Shown: piece after piece, positions 12,510 to 24,420 of the stretch
How positions within the stretch are numbered: the first letter of the stretch is position 1
Layout: each line of letters opens with the position of its first letter
NCBI GenBank assembly: GCA_021229015.1
Contig: CM037783.1
Span: forward strand, 29,396,605-29,460,604
Source of the DNA: Solen grandis
Taxonomy: Eukaryota; Mollusca; Bivalvia; Adapedonta; Solenidae
Reading direction: 5' to 3'
DNA length: 64,000 nucleotides
The notes under the pieces: generated by a model
Databases searched by the model: none
Told to the model about the DNA's origin: nothing
Seen by the model: only the letters and a program-made list of their open reading frames with translations
Made by a program: the position numbers and the translations under genes

Positions 12510-13290
12510 AGAGAGAAAGAGAGTGTGAGAGAGAGATAGACAGACAGACACATCCAGATGACATTAATGACTTACATATAGTTAGTTATATCATACTATG
12601 TTATTACAAATATATGACTGATACGAGAATAAATTATTTATGTACATGTATGGCGATATGCTAATACAACAAACAGGGTCAATAATATTGATAAGTGTAC
12701 AATCAGACATTTGATTTGTATATTGTTGGCGATAAACATTGCTTCCTTAACGAGGTACGAAATCGAAAGTAGACAAGGAACCAATTTACGCCAAATAATC
12801 ACAGTACTTTCAGTTTTACTTTTCAGGCGTTAAACATTGTTTCCTTGACGAGGTAGGCAAGGAATCAACAAACGTCATCAGATCAAAATATTGTCCACTG
12901 TAAGGAGCGTGTATATATATATGCAAGAAAATATTTAATCAATTTCAGAAAGAGAGAGAGAGAGAGATAGAGAGGAAAGATATCAACAAACGTCATCAGA
13001 TCAAAATATTGTCCACTGTAAGGAGCGTGTATATATATATGCAAGAAAATATTTAATCAATTTCAGAGAGAGAGAGAGAGAGAGAGGGGGGGGGAAAGAT
13101 ATATATTACTATATACTTCAATCCATATTTCGATTAATGTAGAAGGGTCTAAACAAAAGCAAAGTTATAAATAGAAGGGAAAACAAAAAAGAGAAGAATC
13201 AAGGAAAAGGGGGGGGGGGAAAGATAAAGGGAAAGCAGAAGAAGAAGAGAGACAGAATAGAGAAGAGAGAGAGATAGCTTAAATTAATAC
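12510..13290. repeat. GA-rich microsatellites with short local duplications
   Basis: A 118-bp segment starting GATCAAAATATTGTCCACTG is duplicated in tandem at 12881 and 12999, each copy ending in a GA microsatellite of different length (12950-12966 and 13066-13085). Upstream, GCGATAAACATTGCTTCCTT (12729) and a diverged copy near 12827 are a weaker duplication. G and A runs continue to 13290. Confidence 0.85.
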
Positions 13291-13374
13291 ACATGTGATA
13301 TAATTTACATCAATTATGTTCTTTACAACCCTGTTATGCTATACATGTATATTACAATATGTTCCTCGGTTTTT

Positions 13375-13545
13375 TTTCTATTGTTGTCACGTGACTGTTT
13401 TTTGGTCAGTTCTATTTAAAGTGCATGGTTTAAAAATAGACGAACTGCGTTCCAACTGTCCGGACTGAACGTGTTCTATATGTTCTATTGTTGTCATTTG
13501 ACTGCCTCGTGGTGTGTTCTATTAAAAGTGCATTGTTAAATATTT
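13375..13545. repeat. Diverged ~105-bp tandem duplication
   Basis: TCTATTGTTGTCACGTGACTG at about 13378 recurs at about 13483 with several changes, followed in both cases by similar sequence ending AAAGTGCAT. No coding sequence is seen here. Confidence 0.6.
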
Positions 13546-13734
13546 CCCCTGAAAAGGAGTCATCAACAGATCAACCAGACAAAAATAAATAATGTTTGGT
13601 TTAGGGACACATGTTTATTAAGAAATCACTTTTGATCTATTTACGATGTTTTAAATTATACACTATAGCGCGGTTTAATGTTATACCTTAGTGTTATGAA
13701 ACTAGGATACTAAGGCGGGTTTCGATGTCAGATA

Positions 13735-14690
13735 TCTGGAACAGCCTTGTGGAACGGCTGTTTTCGCGGTGTTTCACCATCACCTTTCCATTCGATGATC
13801 AAAAACTATATATGTGTCCTGACTTTTTCATTTGCTGCAATACTTTGATAATGGTATAGTTGTGCTTTGTTAAGTCCTCTGTAATAAACATTTTGTCAGG
13901 GTTTTCCTTTAGTTTTGATTTGGCAGCAAACAGCATGTGCTTAGTATGGTAACGTGAAAATTTAACCAGTATCTACCTTTTTCCATTGCGATCGGCCCTT
14001 CCGATAGGATGGTATCTCTCAATATCTGATATGGAAAGCATAGGTTCGCTAGAAAGGATTTTTGAGTTGATAAAACCCACAACCTGCTTTGTTAGCTCTG
14101 TTTCTGTTAGGTTTTCATCGTATGCGGAGTTGCGGCAACCGTATTGTTCCAGATCATTGATATTTAGCTTAACGTTGGACATATCTGATGTTAGTTGCGT
14201 AATTTGCTCCTCAAGCGACTCAATCATGTTTGACTTATCATTTAATTCATTTGCTTGTTTGTTAAGCTCATCCCTTTTTGTTCATGTATCAATTTCATTT
14301 GGGTAGATACAGTTTCTTGAAGCTTAGAGTTAGAACCAATGATGCGATCTAAAACGCTGACTTTCATGCTTTCAATTGCTGATGTAACTGCTTTTTCGAC
14401 AGAGTCCGCTATCAATGGGACAATCATCGACTGTATGATCGGTGTCATACCCATTACAAAGTTCGGCTCTTTGAACGAGGTCAATATCATATCAGAAAAA
14501 AACATACTTTTTGTCTGACCGTTGTTGCAGGGGTTCTTGCAGGGGTGCGTCTCTTTGGAGCGGTTTTGAAGAGAGGTGAGGCTTTGCGTTTAGAACTTAT
14601 TGGCGTGTCCGTATGTATATCATCAGCATTCGCATCTGCATAACAGCTGTCTTCAGATTCGGATAAACTACGGTTGTTTATCTCAGTCAT
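13735..14690 (-). pseudogene. Broken LINE ORF1 (coiled-coil / RRM-like nucleic acid chaperone)
   Basis: The minus strand starts with an ATG at 14690 and an acidic, then basic N-terminus (SSKRKASP, APKRRTPARTP). A helical, probably coiled-coil segment follows (IADSVEKAVTSAIES, then ESLEEQITQLTSDMSN). The core motif is DLEQYGCRNS, equivalent to the usual LEQYSRRNS of LINE ORF1 proteins, then DIERYHPIGR. After an in-frame stop at 13973-13975 comes ILVKFSRYHTK, KSKLKENPDKMFITEDLTK and GHIYSF with another stop. Frameshifts at homopolymers near 14500 and 14270 and these stops make it dead. Order and length (~315 codons) fit an ORF1 of the L1/CR1 type. It may derive from the same family as the ORF2 piece at 10.4 kb, but 3.2 kb of other sequence lies between them. 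Confidence 0.85.
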
Positions 14691-14699
14691 TTTGGGAAC

Positions 14700-15290
14700 G
14701 TCAAGGTTAGCTCACCTTGTGTAAAGAAAAAAGACTCTTACCGGTCACTCAATTCTTGCACGTGATCCTCGTGTGAAAACAACAACAACAACAAACCAGT
14801 ATGTCCGATCACTATTGTATGGATCCTGTACACTACACAGTTAAAGATTTTTTTTGCAACAATTTTTCCATATGAAGAAAAACTTTAAATGACTGGATAT
14901 AAGAAGCATTGCATTCTTGACACGTTTACGCACAATCCATATATGTTTTTGTTGGTCATCTATTCCTTAAATCACACCATAATCCCTTTTATAACGAAAG
15001 CGATCTAATACATGCTCGATACACTGGCGGTCATTTTTTAAAAATCTTTACACATATAGGACGGTCAGTAACCGTTCTACAAATTATGTTCATACTCTAA
15101 TTTATGAAAATCGACAATTTTCGATGTATAAGTATATTAATACATTTGTGGTGACAAATTTTCGTTTTTCTGCCATAACTGATTCAACCCCCGATCCTCA
15201 AAAACTAAATGCCATTTGAAAGGTCCTTTAAAGGACCACAAATTATACCATAGTGTCTCGATAGAATAATTATCGTTTTTTTATATATTT
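14700..15290. other. Unassigned AT-rich DNA
   Basis: No exon, SINE head or inverted repeat recognised. (AAC)n at 14777-14794 is the only simple repeat. Confidence 0.5.
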
Positions 15291-15339
15291 AGGCCGATGG
15301 AAAAACAGATAATTGACATCTGACCTTGACATTTGCGAT

Positions 15340-16330
15340 TTTCCGGCAACAAACAGGCTTATAAAATCTTTTCTGGCATAGTCCAATCACTCAATATTAC
15401 CTTTAAATATTTATATACGGTAACAACAATAGAGAATACTAGTTGGATCGACATATAGCCTATACTCAACATTTTGACTTGATAGCCTTTTTAACAGGAA
15501 CTCTATACACAAGGATATGAAACCAGGCTACCACGTCAGATATGTATGCCTCGCTTTGAACACGTGAAACATTCACGAGACCGCATTTAGAAAACAAAAT
15601 GTTTGTTTAATGTACAATTTTAGAGGAACAAATGAGAAAATAAATACATAACAATGTTTCGCTTTTTGTTTCTAGATATTTCGTTAATTTTGTGTTTGTA
15701 TCTCATGTTAAAGATATCATTTTCAAAGTAGAGTTTCTCATAAAATGGCGACTATAAAGATAAGAAACAAACACATGCTTTACGTGGGGGTAATAGTTAT
15801 TTAAATTTTAAAAAATGAATGTTAAAAAATTTAAGGCCAAACACCTAGATTTATTGGACAAAATTCGTTAAAATATCGTTAAAAACAATGAAAAAATGGT
15901 GACCATCAGGTTAAAATGACTAATATAGGCTATAGAGTAAACCAACTACTGTTCTTTATTGTTGTATTATACACATTTAAAGGTAATATTATAAATGTTG
16001 AAAGATCGGACTATGCCAGTAATAAACTTGTTAGGTGCAGAGAAACATATACATTTGTTTTTAACGATATTTCAACGAATTCTGTCCTATAAATCTAGGT
16101 GGTTTTCGATACCATACAAGTTTATTAAACTATTCCTAGCAAAGCCCAATCTGTCAGCAAGTTTAGTATTACTTTTAAACGTGATATCGAGAATCAAAAA
16201 GCGAAATATTGTTATGTTATTGAGTCCTTGGAAACACGCAATTGCGGTCCGTTAATGTCTCGCGTAGTCAAAGCGAGGCGTGATAGCTTCGTTTCATATT
16301 CCTTTATATAGAGTCCCTGGTTATTCTAAG
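15340..16330. repeat. Fold-back arrangement of a dispersed repeat family
   Basis: Fragments of the repeat at 21340-22210 occur in alternating orientation. 15350-15490 is forward (TTCTGGCATAGTCCAATCA, ACAACAATAGAGAATACTAG). 15500-15740 is reverse (CTCGCTTTGA at 15551-15560). 15905-16045 is reverse. 16050-16325 is forward, with AGTCAAAGCGAGGCGTGATA at 16266. The reverse and forward CAAAGCGAGG ends about 700 bp apart could form a large hairpin. It has no coding capacity. Confidence 0.65.
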
Positions 16331-16577
16331 TTATTCTTTCTAATTTTTTCTTTTTATTTCAAATTCTTTTTTATTTTAGAGCGAATGGCATTCCCCTAAG
16401 TATATTTTCTTAAATTAACATAACTTTTTCGTTAAAAAATAAGTTTAAAAATATTTTTTTTTGTACATGATCTATAAATAATAAACCTTCGCCATGTTGT
16501 AGGCCTATCATCATCACGTGCCATATGTGACGGCAGTGTCTGCGTCAATCTGATTAAATTCAACTCCTATCGTCACA

Positions 16578-16614
16578 CCGCTATGCTACGCTGCTTTATA
16601 CAGCGTAGTATAGC
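16578..16614. other. Hairpin-forming inverted repeat
   Basis: CTATGCTACGCTG, a 7-nt spacer, then CAGCGTAGTATAG: a 13-bp stem with one mismatch. Role unknown. Confidence 0.7.
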
Positions 16615-16629
16615 GAAGCGTCATTAAGG

Positions 16630-17190
16630 AGCTTGTTTCAGATTGTGTCACCGTGCAGAGAAGTTAGACTTGATGTATCAAAGTCAACCTATGATTTCAG
16701 GCTCTAAAGTAATCGAGTTCTTCTACACATGGCTAAAGTGATTAAATCCTACACCAGACTCTGTGTGCTTCGTTTATATTGACTCTCTACCAAAGCAACG
16801 GATTTTACTCTTCATTTATTTACACACACAATAATAAAGTGTGTGGTTGGATGAAACTAGAATAATCAGAACATATTTCATTGTCGCTATCAACATAAAC
16901 AAAGGAACCTGTCAAGAAAATGTACATTTTTTCATTCGATACTTCTGCAATATTATTATTGTAAGTATTCATTCTGATCATAAAGACTAAGCCTAAGCAT
17001 GCAAACGGTCGCTATCTTATTAGAAGTCTTGTCTAATGAACCCAGTTCTCGCCATATTTGTATTCTCGAGCTATGTACACTTACGCAATATATCACCTCG
17101 AGTGTGACATAATTTACAGGGAAACCATCGATAATTAGCAAAATTGATTGATCCTTGTTACCAAACTATTTTTTTAATTTCTTTTTTTAT
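16630..17190. other. No recognised feature
   Basis: AT-rich sequence with only short, motif-free ORFs. Confidence 0.5.
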
Positions 17191-17199
17191 TATCAAAAA

Positions 17200-17560
17200 A
17201 GTTGGGGTTAAGTAATATATATTGCATGGCTTCGCGAGCTGAGCTTATTTAACCTGCACACTATACATGAGTGCGCGCATGCACACGAATGTATGTGGGC
17301 GGGTTAATCAAAATCACGAGTGAAGCCAGTGCAAGCCAGTACAATATATGTCTTGTAACATGGCCAAATAAAGGAAAGGAGGCGGTACTACGGTCTCGTG
17401 ACTTTTTTATGCAGATGATCCCAAATGTTGAGCTCTTTGGGTATCAAAAAGAAACCCCATGAAAATGACCAGTCAGTGAAAGGAAAATACCTCTTAACCA
17501 AACAATTAACTCTTTCGAAACAAACCCTCACATTTCGGTGTCTTCCATTCAGATAGACAA
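17200..17560. repeat. Solitary copy of the ~340 bp element found in the 2.75 kb unit
   Basis: Closely matches 1396-1738, sharing ATATATTGCAT, CTGCACACTATACATGAGTG, ATGTGGGCGGG-like and CTTGTAACATGGCCAAATA segments in the same order. Comparison of the two contexts gives approximate ends of the mobile unit. No protein and no clear terminal repeats. Confidence 0.75.
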
Positions 17561-17599
17561 GTACCTTTGAATAGAGAAGGACGTACTGCATTAATGCTA

Positions 17600-18115
17600 A
17601 TAATCTGTCATGGTTTCACGTTTGACTATGGATGTGAACGACAGTGCGGAAAATCTTTTCTAATCACAAGTTAACTCGTCAGCGATAGATTCTTTTCCAT
17701 ATTCTCAAAAGGTCTCTAATTCAGTTTGACCAAACCAGTTTCAAACATTTTGGAAAACATCACTAGTGTCTGTGATGTGCTTCTCATGACAGCAAACACA
17801 TACTCACGAACTCTGAATGATTTCCCGTATGTTTGGTAATCCTGTATATCTGCCAAAAATTGCAGTTTTCTTCTCCTAATCGAGGCAAAATATGTTACTT
17901 GTGACAGCTTATAATGATCTTATGTACCACGTCGTATGACCACACTGCTAATTACTATTTCACTTTTATTCGTTTAATTTTTGTCTAATTGTAAAAAGTA
18001 CCGTTTTGATAATAAATAAATAAATAAATAAATAAATAAAAATAAAAAAAAGGCAATTTGAGAAAGCGTTCATTTGGATTCCGCTTACTTAGTGATACTA
18101 AAGACCACCTAAAGA
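17600..18115. other. No recognised feature apart from (AAAT)n
   Basis: An (ATAA)n run lies at about 18010-18050. No exon or mobile element ends seen. Confidence 0.5.
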
Positions 18116-18117
18116 TC

Positions 18118-18350
18118 GTGCCACCATTACTGTGCAGATAACTGTTAACCGAGTGTCCGCCATTACTGTGCGGTTATCTGGATAACTGCATGGTTCGCCA
18201 TTACTGTGCAGGTAACTGTTAACCGAGTGTCCGCCATTACTGTGCGGTTATCTGGATAACTGCATGGTCCGCCATAACTGTGCGGTTATCTGGATAATTG
18301 CATGGTCCGCCATTACTGTGCAGTTATATGGATAACTGCACGGTTTTTCA
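18118..18350. repeat. 36-38-bp minisatellite with alternating unit types
   Basis: Six copies start at CCATTACTGTGC near 18124, 18160, 18198, 18234, 18272 and 18310. Two unit types alternate (AACTGTTAACCGAGTGT and GGTTATCTGGATAACTGCAT), giving a 74-bp higher-order period in the first four. Each second-type unit contains the imperfect palindrome GGTTATCTGGATAACT. Confidence 0.9.
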
Positions 18351-18359
18351 TCAGTTTTT

Positions 18360-19570
18360 GCATGGGCGTGAAAACTCCGCCCACTAAAAAGTGTGCGGTA
18401 TCGAAATTAACTTGAGTACTTTTCTACAGAAAACTACCCAGGCCGTGCTACAAATAAAATATACTGACTTTATACCATTTTCACTAATGCTTTTAAACCA
18501 CTCGCTAAATCTTCTGTTAACTCTCAGCAAACAGATGATGAATGATTTATGTAATCCAACATCTATTCTTAATATAGTTCATGTTTGAATATCAATATAC
18601 TTCTAGGGCTTTATGCAGTAAAATATTCAGTCGCAAATTTCAGTGTGTTACAAGTATTTATTTTAATGTATTATACTTAACAACACTGTCGTTTTTAACT
18701 TTTGATTTTCTTTCATTAATTCACACTCTTAATATTTAAAAGTCATTTCTTTCAGTTTTACTTTTAGCTTTCATTTGTGACGTGCATACCCTGCTCAGCA
18801 TACTCTTAGTCTAAATGAGGCGCGAAACAGTATAGATGGATGGATGGGATGGGATGGGATGGAAGGATGGATTGATAGTGGGTGGGGCTCTCTTCGATGT
18901 TTTTCCCCAATAAGAAAGCCACAGTTTGTTAAAAGAATCTTAAAAAGAAACCACTGATTGTGTATTGGCAACAGTCAAATCATTAAAACAAATATTTTTA
19001 ACTCTATGACTACCGGTTCATAATTTATAGTACTGGTGAAGCTTTAGATTCGGGTGATACATATAACCAGTACTGTATAATTGTATCCTGGAGTATCCAG
19101 TTCTTATCAGCAATAAGAAGTTAATGCAAAGAATATTAACAAAACAATCTCACATTCATATAAAATTTATTTCCGAATGCATCAGATATAATAAATAGTC
19201 AATGGTTATTGAAAACAAAACAAACAAAAAATTGTCACAAACCAGAGACTTTATATAACAGGGATGTGAAAAGCATGTGCTTACATCGGCGTCATCATTA
19301 GTATGATCACCTGGCTACCTACCATTTTGTTTTACTCATTTTGGTATTTTTCCGGCGTTCACTTTCTGAAAATAACTGCTCATTGCATGCACATTTTCGC
19401 TTAATTGCAGGTGCATGCATTGTATTTGATGTAATGTAGCTGTGGTTTATTATGACAGCAGGACTCCATGGTATGTCCGGTACCAAAATGAAAAAGGAAT
19501 TATAAGCATGTGTATTTTTTACTAAAAATATGAAAATCGTAAAAATGGTACTGTTATAGATCCCTTGATT
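18360..19570. other. No gene recognised; GGATG microsatellite
   Basis: A (GGATG)n/(GGAT)n tract at about 18834-18872 is the only clear feature. Confidence 0.5.
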
Positions 19571-19745
19571 TGGCGCTCAGCATACTCGTAAGGATAGTTG
19601 CAGGACTGGTTGGTCCGGTGTCAGGATAATGTTACTGGGTGTGGTTTCATGCCACAGGTCTACGGCGTGATACTGCAGTGTGGCAGCACTATTTCTCCAA
19701 ATGACTGAAAAGCTGTCGGTAGGACGTTAAACCCAACAAACAAAC
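19571..19745 (+). mobile_element. 5'-truncated SINE
   Basis: Starts inside the body (GCGCTCAGCATACTCGTAAGG), includes CTGGGTGTGGTTTCATGCCA and ends CGGTAGGACGTTAAACCCAA followed by a CAAA-rich tail. Same family as 20265-20555, lacking the tRNA head. Confidence 0.85.
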
Positions 19746-19904
19746 ATATTATTGAACGCATTTTACTTTAGGGTTTTTAGTCTTCAAATTTGACTTAGAA
19801 AAAAAATGGTTTTACCAATTAGAAATAAGTACACATAATATAAAATTCAACTTCTCATTTGTCATTCAAATTTTATAGGTTTGTCTTCAGATAATATTTT
19901 AACA

Positions 19905-20095
19905 CTCACTCAGCCCCTCACCGCGTGGGTTCGAATCCCGGCAGGATTTTCATGTGAGGAAGCCTTCCAGCTGGCTTGCGGCAGGTCGGTGGTTCTACCC
20001 GGATGTCTCCGTGCATTCGGGGTCTTCCTCCACCTGTAATAAGCTGGACGTCGCTATATGACTGAAATACTGTCGAACTCAAATAGTCAAGTCAA
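19905..20095 (+). mobile_element. SINE of a second family, head partly lost
   Basis: B box GGTTCGAATCC at about 19928, then GGAAGCCTTCCAGCTGGCTT and GGTCGGTGGTTCTACCC, ending in CAAATAGTCAAGTCAAGTCA. No A box is clear. The body differs from the SINEs at 19.6 and 20.3 kb. Confidence 0.75.
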
Positions 20096-20264
20096 GTCAG
20101 ATAATATTTAAATGGAAACTGGTGATAATTTTATAAAGATAAAAAGGTCTTAATGGCAATGATGAAACAGATTATTATTAAATTTATTAAGTAAAGTAAA
20201 AGTAATGAATCAAAGGGCCCATTGTTGTTTTCTTTTGTCGGCAAAAATACAGAGTGCCAATAAC

Positions 20265-20555
20265 CGGTCCCGGTGGTCGAGTGGTTAGAGTGTTCGCCCT
20301 GGAATCGGGAGGTCATAGATTCGACCCCCGGCTGCAACATACCTTTGCTTGGCACTCAACATACATGGGTAGTTCCACGACTGGTTGGCCTGGTGTCTGG
20401 ATGATGTGACTGGGTGTGGTATCATGCCATATGTCTACGGCGTTATACTGCAGTGTGGCAGCACTATATCTGTCTCAAGTAGACAGAGTCTCCAAATGAC
20501 TGAATTACTGTCGGTGAGACGTTAAACCCAATAAAAAATTAATAAAAAAAAAAAC
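20265..20555 (+). mobile_element. Full-length tRNA-derived SINE
   Basis: The tRNA-like head reads GGTCCCGGTGGTCGAGTGG (A box) with B-box-like GATTCGACCCC. It is followed by the conserved body (GACTGGGTGTGGTATCATGCC, CTGCAGTGTGGCAGCACTAT) and the end GTCGGTGAGACGTTAAACCC with an A-rich tail. GCAAAAATAC occurs at 20241-20250 and again at 20564-20573, a possible target-site duplication if the 5' leader starts at 20251. The SINE belongs to the mollusc-type families with a long conserved body. Confidence 0.88.
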
Positions 20556-20559
20556 TATA

Positions 20560-21335
20560 CAAAGCAAAAATACTCTAATTTTCCGTGCAAAAATTAATCT
20601 TGAACAACTCCCTTGTTTTAAGTGAACACTTGTCTTTTTATTGGCCCTCCATGCATTGCGCATTCTGTTTATGGCCATTGTTTCCGGGAAAAAAAACGAA
20701 AACGAAAAAAAAAAAAAACTACTTTTCTCTGCACTTTCCGCTCTCTTCACATAAACGTCGAGATCGTTTATTAAACGGCCTCTGCCTAGTCCGGGCATGG
20801 TTAAGTGTGAATGACCAATGAACAATGAAGTTGATAGACTGTAGACCACAGTGTCTCTTTTCTGAACAACATTGAGGAGACACTACATTTGTGCATCTTT
20901 AAGAGGATGCACAAATCCCAAACTCTTTGCAATATCTGATATTAGTCTGACAGAATCCGCCATTACTCTAAGTGAAAGTGACAGCATAGGCCGATGCAAT
21001 ATTTACAATATTGTAAATATTGTGCTTACTTGAGATATCTATTTCTGCTAGAATATGTCCGAATTAAATTTTCCGTATGAGAAATTGTTGTTGTTTATCC
21101 GAACTTCGTTATTTTCATGTTGATTAACAACGGATTACTTCTTTGCGTAAACGCTTGGCGTAATCAGGCGCGCATGTAGAAAAAGCCAGAATCGGCATGG
21201 TGATGTGCCATTGTGTAGAGGTTAGACGAGGAGCGTGACGTCACCTCTACACGGAAGAATGGATAATGGCAAAGACTGACTGGTTCGAATGCAGAGAGCC
21301 TGCCAATAGAGGGACCGCCGCTATGGTTATGCACC
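20560..21335. other. Unassigned DNA with two hairpins
   Basis: TTTGTGCATC...GATGCACAAA at about 20888-20916 and GTGTAGAGGT...ACCTCTACAC at 21213-21251 are short stems with 8- and 19-nt loops. No gene seen. The opposed ORFs at 20505-20849 lack motifs. Confidence 0.55.
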
Positions 21336-21339
21336 GTGT

Positions 21340-22210
21340 ACATGTAGTTGCTTCATCGAAAACCCTGTTTTCAACATTTTGAAACTTATCTCTGTTTAAC
21401 AAAATTTTAATGAATTCTAGGTGCTTCTCGGCACCCAACAGGTTTATCAAACTATTACTTGCATATTCTAATCATTAAAAGTTTATAATATTACCTTAAA
21501 TAACAACAACAGAGAATGTTAGTTTGTTCAAGTATAGCCTGTATTCATAATTTTGACCAGATGGCGGCTATTTTTCTTTGTTTTTAACACTATTTTAACG
21601 AATTACTTCCTATAAATTAAGTGTTTCTTGGAACCAAACAGGACTTTTTTCTGGCATAGGCCAATCATTCATTGTTTATGATGTTACCTTTAAATGTGTA
21701 TATAACAACAATAGAGAACACTAGTTGGTTCACGGTACAGCCTGTATTCGTCATTTTGACCTGATGGGCGCCATATTTCTCTGTTTTTAATGATATTCTA
21801 ACGATTTACATCTTATGAAAATATATATTTCTCAGCACCTAACATGTTTATTAAACTATTCCTGGCATAGTTCTGTCTTTCAACATTTATATATTATCTT
21901 TAAATGTATATATTTCAACAATAGAGAACGCTAGTTTGTTCACCGTATTTAAGTCTGTGTTATTTTTCTTAAATTCATAGTCGTCATTTTAGGAGAAACA
22001 CTACTTTGAAAATAATTTCTTTAACTCAAGAAACAAAATGCTAAACAATGTTACGTCCTTTTAAAATTGCATATTATTCAAACATTTTGTTTTCTAAATG
22101 GAGTCCCGATACGCGTTTTGTTCTTCTGAATGTTCTGCGAAGTCAAAGCGAGGCATACATATCTGACATGATAGTCCTGTTTCACATCCCTGTATCCCTG
22201 CCGAAACCAT
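21340..22210 (+). repeat. Dispersed repeat with ~220-bp internal tandem modules
   Basis: Three diverged modules each contain a TTCTGGCATA-like stretch, CAACAATAGAGAACACTAG, a CCTGTATTC segment and TTTTTAACGATATTTTAACG-like sequence. The end carries AAGTCAAAGCGAGGCATACA and ATCTGACATGATAGTC. It is the reference copy for the fold-back arrangement at 15.3-16.3 kb. No ORF. Confidence 0.7.
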
Positions 22211-22429
22211 ATCTTGAGTTCTTGTTAGTGGTGGACAAACAGACGCAAAATCAATAAAACAAAAGTTGCAGTGAAGTTCTGTGAATCCTTACATTCAAAT
22301 ACATACCAACATACTTCATGAGTGTTAATGTTTATATGTTTGAAATGATGTAATGTTTATCCAAAATTTAGTATTTTGTTTACTTGTTTATTACGTCTAC
22401 ATGAGTATGTAGGACTGCCTACATACGAA

Positions 22430-22580
22430 GCGCGAGGGTACGAGCGCGCGCAGGAAATGTGTGTGTGTGGGTGTGTGTGAATTCCGACCGATCAGTGACA
22501 GATTGATATATGTAAATTATGAATGCAACAATGTACCATGTACACGTTGAGATAAGTAAAGTTCTGTTCTGTTCTGTGTT
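22430..22580 (+). mobile_element. LINE 3' end, CR1-like
   Basis: Ends CAATGTACCATGTACACGTT, GAGATAAGTAAAG and the short tandem GTTCTGTTCTGTTCTGT. The opposite-strand LINE at 48451 ends with the same GTTCT repeat. LINEs of the CR1/L2 type often end in a short tandem repeat instead of poly(A). A (GT)n tract precedes it. Confidence 0.6.
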
Positions 22581-22659
22581 CTTTCTTACAGCACAGATTG
22601 GTGTGCAATATTTAAGATGATCCAAATGAGAACAAAAACATTAATACACTAACAGTGTC

Positions 22660-23330
22660 CATATTTAGCTTGACTTTTCAAAGAATATGAAAGCTATTGC
22701 AGTCACCCTTGCTTCAGTATCAGTGTCACCATTAGCTTGTCGGTTGAAGTTTTGCATGCAAATTGCTATCAAACTTATATCTCAATACTTGAAAGTTTAT
22801 TATTATGCTCAGGGGCATTAGACAACAAAAGTAGATAACTCTTGCCTGAATTCAATTCAAATTATGGCCCATTTTAGAAAATTGGATTAAAGTTTTGCAT
22901 GCAATAGAAGATTTGGTAAAAGTTTTGCATGCAATATACTATCCAGCTTATACCTCAATAACCATTCACGATATTGACTCGAAAGTTAATGAATATGTTT
23001 AGGGGCATCAGATAACCAAGGCAGATTACTCTTGACTGTATTTAATGCAAATCATAGCCCCTTCTTAACTTAAAAAAAATGGTTAATGTTTTGCAGGCAA
23101 GGTACTTCCATGATTATATCTCAGTATCCGGGAATGTGATTGATTTGAAACATCTTTCACATGTTTGTAAGTATCAAACTTTCAATGTAGATATCCTTGT
23201 TGAATATTTTAAGTTACGACCCCCTTTTAACTTACTTTCATGCGTATATATTAGTAACCAGGTATGGGACTGATTTAAAATTTCTTTAATACACAAATCC
23301 TTTCCTGGCCGGCTCAAATTTGCCAAATTT
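22660..23330. repeat. Modular repeat with TTTTGCATGCAA modules
   Basis: Modules of ~150 bp carry AAAGTTTTGCATGCAA, ATATCTCAATA and GATAACTCTTGACTG. Same family as the bordered element at 52929-54192, but the ends are diverged. Confidence 0.75.
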
Positions 23331-23340
23331 TAAAAAAGGG

Positions 23341-24420
23341 AATAATCCAAAGAAAATAAAGAATACGAGAGATATTGCAGTCACCCTTGCGTAGGTGTCG
23401 GCGTTAGCGTAACAGCTTCTTAAAGTTTTGCATGCAAGCTAATATCAAGCTAATTTCTCAGTAATTCACTATTGACGATTAAGTTTGGCATGAAAGAAAT
23501 TTCATGCTATCAAGATTGCTTAAATTGTTTTGATTGGTTGAAAAAATGGTCACTGAAGCTAAAATAGATTTTAAAAAGAAAACTTCATCTGCAAAATCTT
23601 CTGCAAAACTGCTGTGCCTAGAGCTTAGATATTTGGTGTGTGGCATTATCTAGTGGACTTCTACCAAGGTTGTTCAAATCATGAATCCTGGGTCAAAATT
23701 AACCCCGCCCCAGTGTCACTTGATTTTACATAGACTGATATGGAAAAATATCTTCTTGTCAGAAACCACAAGGCCTGGAGTTTAGATATTTAGTGTGTAA
23801 CATGGCATAGTGCACCTCTACCAAGTTTGTTCAAATTATGGCCCTTGGGTCAAAATCGGCTCCGCCCCAGGCGTCACATGTTTTTTTTAAAAAGATTTTC
23901 ATAGGATAAATCAGAAAAAAATCTTCTTGTTAGAAACCTCAAGGCCTGAATCTTAGATATTAGGTGTATGTCATTGTCTAGTGTTTTTTTTTCCTACAAA
24001 TTTAGTTCATATCATTGCCCTTGGGTCAAAATTGGTCGCGCCTATGTTCACTATTTTTGGGTTTTTTTTTGGATGGGTTTTGGAATTGAACTTTTTTTAA
24101 TTTCCCTTTTTTTTTTTTAAAGGAGTGTGGAATTGAAGTTTGACCCATAATAAATTTACCAACCCAGTGAGCTACTTTGAGATATATCAATCTAAGGCCT
24201 TCTAATTGGGCCAAGGTTACAGATTTGTGTCTGGCGTTAAACTTTGACCTTGGATGACATTGACCATGACTCAATGACCTTTTTTTGAATTTTTAAGCAA
24301 TAACCTTCAAATTTAGACCACAAGTACTGTTTGGTGCTAGGAATTGAAATGATCTTGCTGTATATTAATTTATACAGGCAATGAATGCAATGTTTCTCAG
24401 GTGAGTGATTGCAGGGCCAT
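23341..24420. repeat. Modular bivalve-type repeat, decayed
   Basis: Begins GAATACGAGAGATATTGCAG, then shows ~165-170-bp modules (CTCTACCAAGGTTGTTCAAAT, CCTTGGGTCAAAAT, TCAGAAACCACAAGGCC) and ends near GCAGGGCCATCATGGCC. The 82-residue minus-strand ORF at 24026-24274 lies in it and is not a gene. Confidence 0.7.
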
